From contig CAIRFY010000601.1 of NCBI GenBank assembly GCA_903877945.1, positions 1 through 5,873 on the forward strand: a stretch of 5,873 nucleotides of DNA, written 5' to 3'. Shown here one piece after another: positions 4,954 through 5,873 of the stretch. Position 1 is the stretch's first letter, and every line of letters begins with the position of its first letter. Origin of the DNA: an uncultured Oscillochloris sp. (lineage in GTDB: Bacteria > Chloroflexota > Chloroflexia > Chloroflexales > Chloroflexaceae). The position numbers and the translations under genes are program-made. The notes beneath the pieces were generated by a model, which had not been told where the DNA came from, searched no databases, and was given only the letters and a program-made list of their open reading frames with translations.

Positions 4954-5258
4954 ATGCGTGAGTATCCCAAACGCATAAAGCGGCTCATTCGTGAGTACGC
5001 GGCCAGAGCCGTATGAGGCCGAGCTTGGCAAGGCCCTCGGCGAGCTGAGCGACCGCATCCACGCCTTTAGCCGAGGCCCGGCCCGTGAGCTGTGGCAGCG
5101 CTACAATGCGGGCCTCGACGATAGAGCAATCCTAAACTGGTTATGAAAAGGAGTCGAGCCTTTAGGCGGCCTTATCCGGCTAAAGCCTTGACTCTACACA
5201 ACAACCCCAAGAGGATTGCGATATGCAGGTCGCCTACGCGATCGTGACCGGCCTCCTA
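4954..5258 (+). pseudogene. Broken gene for a small protein of an unnamed bacterial family
   Basis: Three collinear pieces of one small protein are visible. Piece 1 (4954-5011) reads MREYPKRIKRLIREYAARA, then an extra base near 5011 shifts the frame and a stop follows. Piece 2 (5012-5122) reads YEAELGKALGELSDRIH, then a GPARELWQRYNAGLDD motif. About 100 bp of palindromic DNA intervenes, and piece 3 (5223-5258) resumes with MQVAYAIVTGLL. From memory, relatives in cyanobacteria and Chloroflexota have a basic N terminus, an ELSxRIH motif, GPxRELxxRYN and VAYAIVTGIL in this order and run to roughly 100 residues, so the C terminus is missing. The KALGELSDRIH join also looks shorter than in relatives, suggesting an internal deletion. 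The start has a good ribosome-binding site. The function of the family is unknown to me. Three independent lesions make it a clear pseudogene. Confidence 0.75.
5120..5223. mobile_element. ~100-bp palindromic insertion inside the broken small gene
   Basis: GCAATCCT (5126-5133) and AGGATTGC (5212-5219) are perfect 8-bp terminal inverted repeats. Inside, GAGTCGAGCCTTTAG (5151-5165) pairs with CTAAAGCCTTGACTC (5180-5194) at 13 of 15 positions. CGATA occurs at both edges (5119-5123 and 5219-5223), exactly 100 bp apart. Removing one 100-bp period joins GLDD to MQVAYAIVTG in frame, as expected for the uninterrupted protein. There is no coding capacity. It could be a MITE needing a foreign transposase, or an IS200/IS605-type palindrome-associated element, though the latter would not normally duplicate its target. 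Confidence 0.68.
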
Positions 5259-5350
5259 TCACCGCGCTGCGCGAAGAGTCGGGCCGTCGCCAGCCCGATA
5301 CCACCCGATGCGCCAGTCACAATGGCGATGTTCAGGAAGTTCGTGCGTAC
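5259..5350 (-). pseudogene. N-terminal stub of a short-chain dehydrogenase/reductase
   Basis: The minus frame reads NFLNIAIVTGASGGIGLATARLFAQRG, holding the first beta strand, the TGxxxGIG cofactor-binding motif and the following helix of a classical SDR, an NAD(P)-dependent oxidoreductase. Homology stops after about 28 residues, at 5259-5262, where the opposite-strand remnant of the small gene begins. The frame then runs only a few nonsense codons to a stop at 5234. There is no good start codon in frame just upstream; the ATG at 5355 is in a different frame, suggesting a further lesion. More than 200 residues, including the catalytic Tyr-Lys, are absent, so it cannot encode an enzyme. Confidence 0.8.
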
Positions 5351-5496
5351 CCCATGGTGAGCGCTGGCCCGTGACACAGGGTTTGATAGACCACCAACAA
5401 GGTGTTTGAGGGGGTTGGGGTATCTCGGCATGTCGCTCAACACCGATGGCTGAGCCTCGTTGTAGCATAGGAGTTCTATACGGGACTGCCATTATA
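5351..5496. other. Non-coding gap between two gene remnants
   Basis: I see no recognisable gene here. The minus frame is open from 5443 into the SDR stub, but the translation before the Rossmann motif resembles nothing I know. A small CACC-AACAA-GGTG hairpin lies at about 5392-5404. The toxin gene (DUF5615/PIN-like) that often follows DUF433 on the same strand is not detectable. Confidence 0.5.
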
Positions 5497-5655
5497 TTAC
5501 GCGGTAGTCGCACCAAGGTCGGGCGCCGTGGGACGGGCTGCGTATTGGACGCAGGCAAGGTCGAGCACATCGGACACCCGAATCCGCATGCCGCGAATAC
5601 ACGGCCGCCCGCCGCACTGCTCAGGATTGATCGTAGTGCGTTCCAGCCCGTCCAC
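5497..5655 (-). pseudogene. Internally deleted DUF433 family gene
   Basis: DUF433 proteins are small (about 75-80 residues) winged-helix-like proteins often paired with PIN-like DUF5615 toxins as putative antitoxins. The N-terminal half is perfect: ERTTINPEQCGGRPCIRGMRIRVSDVLDL. It then jumps directly to ACVQYAARPTAPDLGATTA, which matches the family's C-terminal A-C-x-x-Y-A-A-R-x-T ending. About 25 residues between them, normally a helix-rich segment around an EEIL-x-x-x-P-x-L motif, are missing without a frame change. GTG 5655 is the likely start because AAGGAG lies 6 nt before it; an upstream ATG at 5682 is in frame but less well placed. The reading frame is intact, so a 52-residue product could be made, but the loss in the fold core makes function doubtful. 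No partner gene is next to it. Confidence 0.8.
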
Positions 5656-5689
5656 ACGAGACTCCTTGCCGTACCAGATCATCGCTAGG

Positions 5690-5724
5690 ACAAGGTTTCA
5701 GGTGCCAGGTTTCAGCTTTACAGT
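5690..5724 (+). repeat. GGTTTCAG-type dispersed repeat, right copy
   Basis: This copy matches 231-265 at about 30 of 35 positions; the first 26 bp differ at only three. It directly abuts the 8-bp tandem array that follows. Confidence 0.75.
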
Positions 5725-5873
5725 GTGGCGAGGAGGCGAGGTGGCGAGGTGGCGAGGAGGCGAGGAGGCGAGGTGGCGAGGTGGCGAGGAGGCGAGGTGG
5801 CGAGGTGGCGAGGAGGCGAGGTGGCGAGGAGGCGAGGAGGCGAGGTGGCGAGGAGGCGAGGAGGCGAGGAGGC
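5725..5873. repeat. 8-bp tandem array, unit G(T/A)GGCGAG
   Basis: Eighteen complete units plus five bases run to the window edge without a single indel or any substitution other than T/A at the second base. In order the variable base is T A T T A A T T A T T A T A A T A A, then A in the partial unit. The motif GGCGAGG also underlies the 41-bp array at 1-200, where it appears mainly on the opposite strand. The array probably continues beyond the window. No frame through it is a credible gene. Confidence 0.95.

Noticed and set aside
4728..4961. 77-codon frame after the ANTAR gene
   Set aside because: Its CHTERSEVSRH segment is the translation of a common intergenic palindromic repeat, not a protein.
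5446..5688. 80-codon plus-strand frame
   Set aside because: It is antisense to the DUF433 remnant, which has a clear family signature and ribosome-binding site.

Overview
The window looks like chromosomal DNA of a GC-rich green non-sulfur bacterium (Chloroflexota, most likely order Chloroflexales). That is an inference: it rests on the style of the proteins, on GGCGAGG-type tandem arrays, and on CCCTCACCCCC/GGGGGTGAGGG palindromic repeats that I associate with those genomes. No 16S rRNA or other phylogenetic marker is present to prove it.

Layout, left to right. Positions 1-331 hold a 41-bp tandem repeat followed by a small family of GGTTTCAG-type repeats and a hairpin. Three genes are then read leftward: polyphosphate kinase (ppk1, 333-2441, with a near-consensus sigma70-type promoter at 2487-2515), a YraN/UPF0102 family protein (2654-3025) and an HNH endonuclease (3012-3515). 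The last two overlap by 14 bp and are probably co-translated. A 623-bp region without a recognisable gene (3516-4138) separates them from an orphan response regulator with an ANTAR RNA-binding output domain, read rightward (4139-4723). From 4724 to the end there is repeat DNA and three broken genes: a small unnamed protein family member split by a ~100-bp palindromic insertion, the N-terminal stub of a short-chain dehydrogenase, and an internally deleted DUF433 gene. An 18-unit 8-bp tandem array closes the window.

Functionally, ppk1 makes polyphosphate, the ANTAR regulator probably acts by transcription antitermination, and HNH/YraN are two nuclease-fold proteins without a known shared pathway. 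Nothing in the window shows that these genes work together.

The most notable signals are non-coding. Two copies of one MITE-like palindromic element lie in opposite orientation either side of the HNH-yraN pair. One of them has a duplicated inner hairpin and a possible 9-bp target duplication. A different ~100-bp element sits in the broken small gene, and its precise removal restores the protein sequence across the insertion point. The two window edges carry the same composite of repeats in mirror orientation. I see no complete defence system, no CRISPR array, no tRNA or rRNA gene, and no intact transposase.
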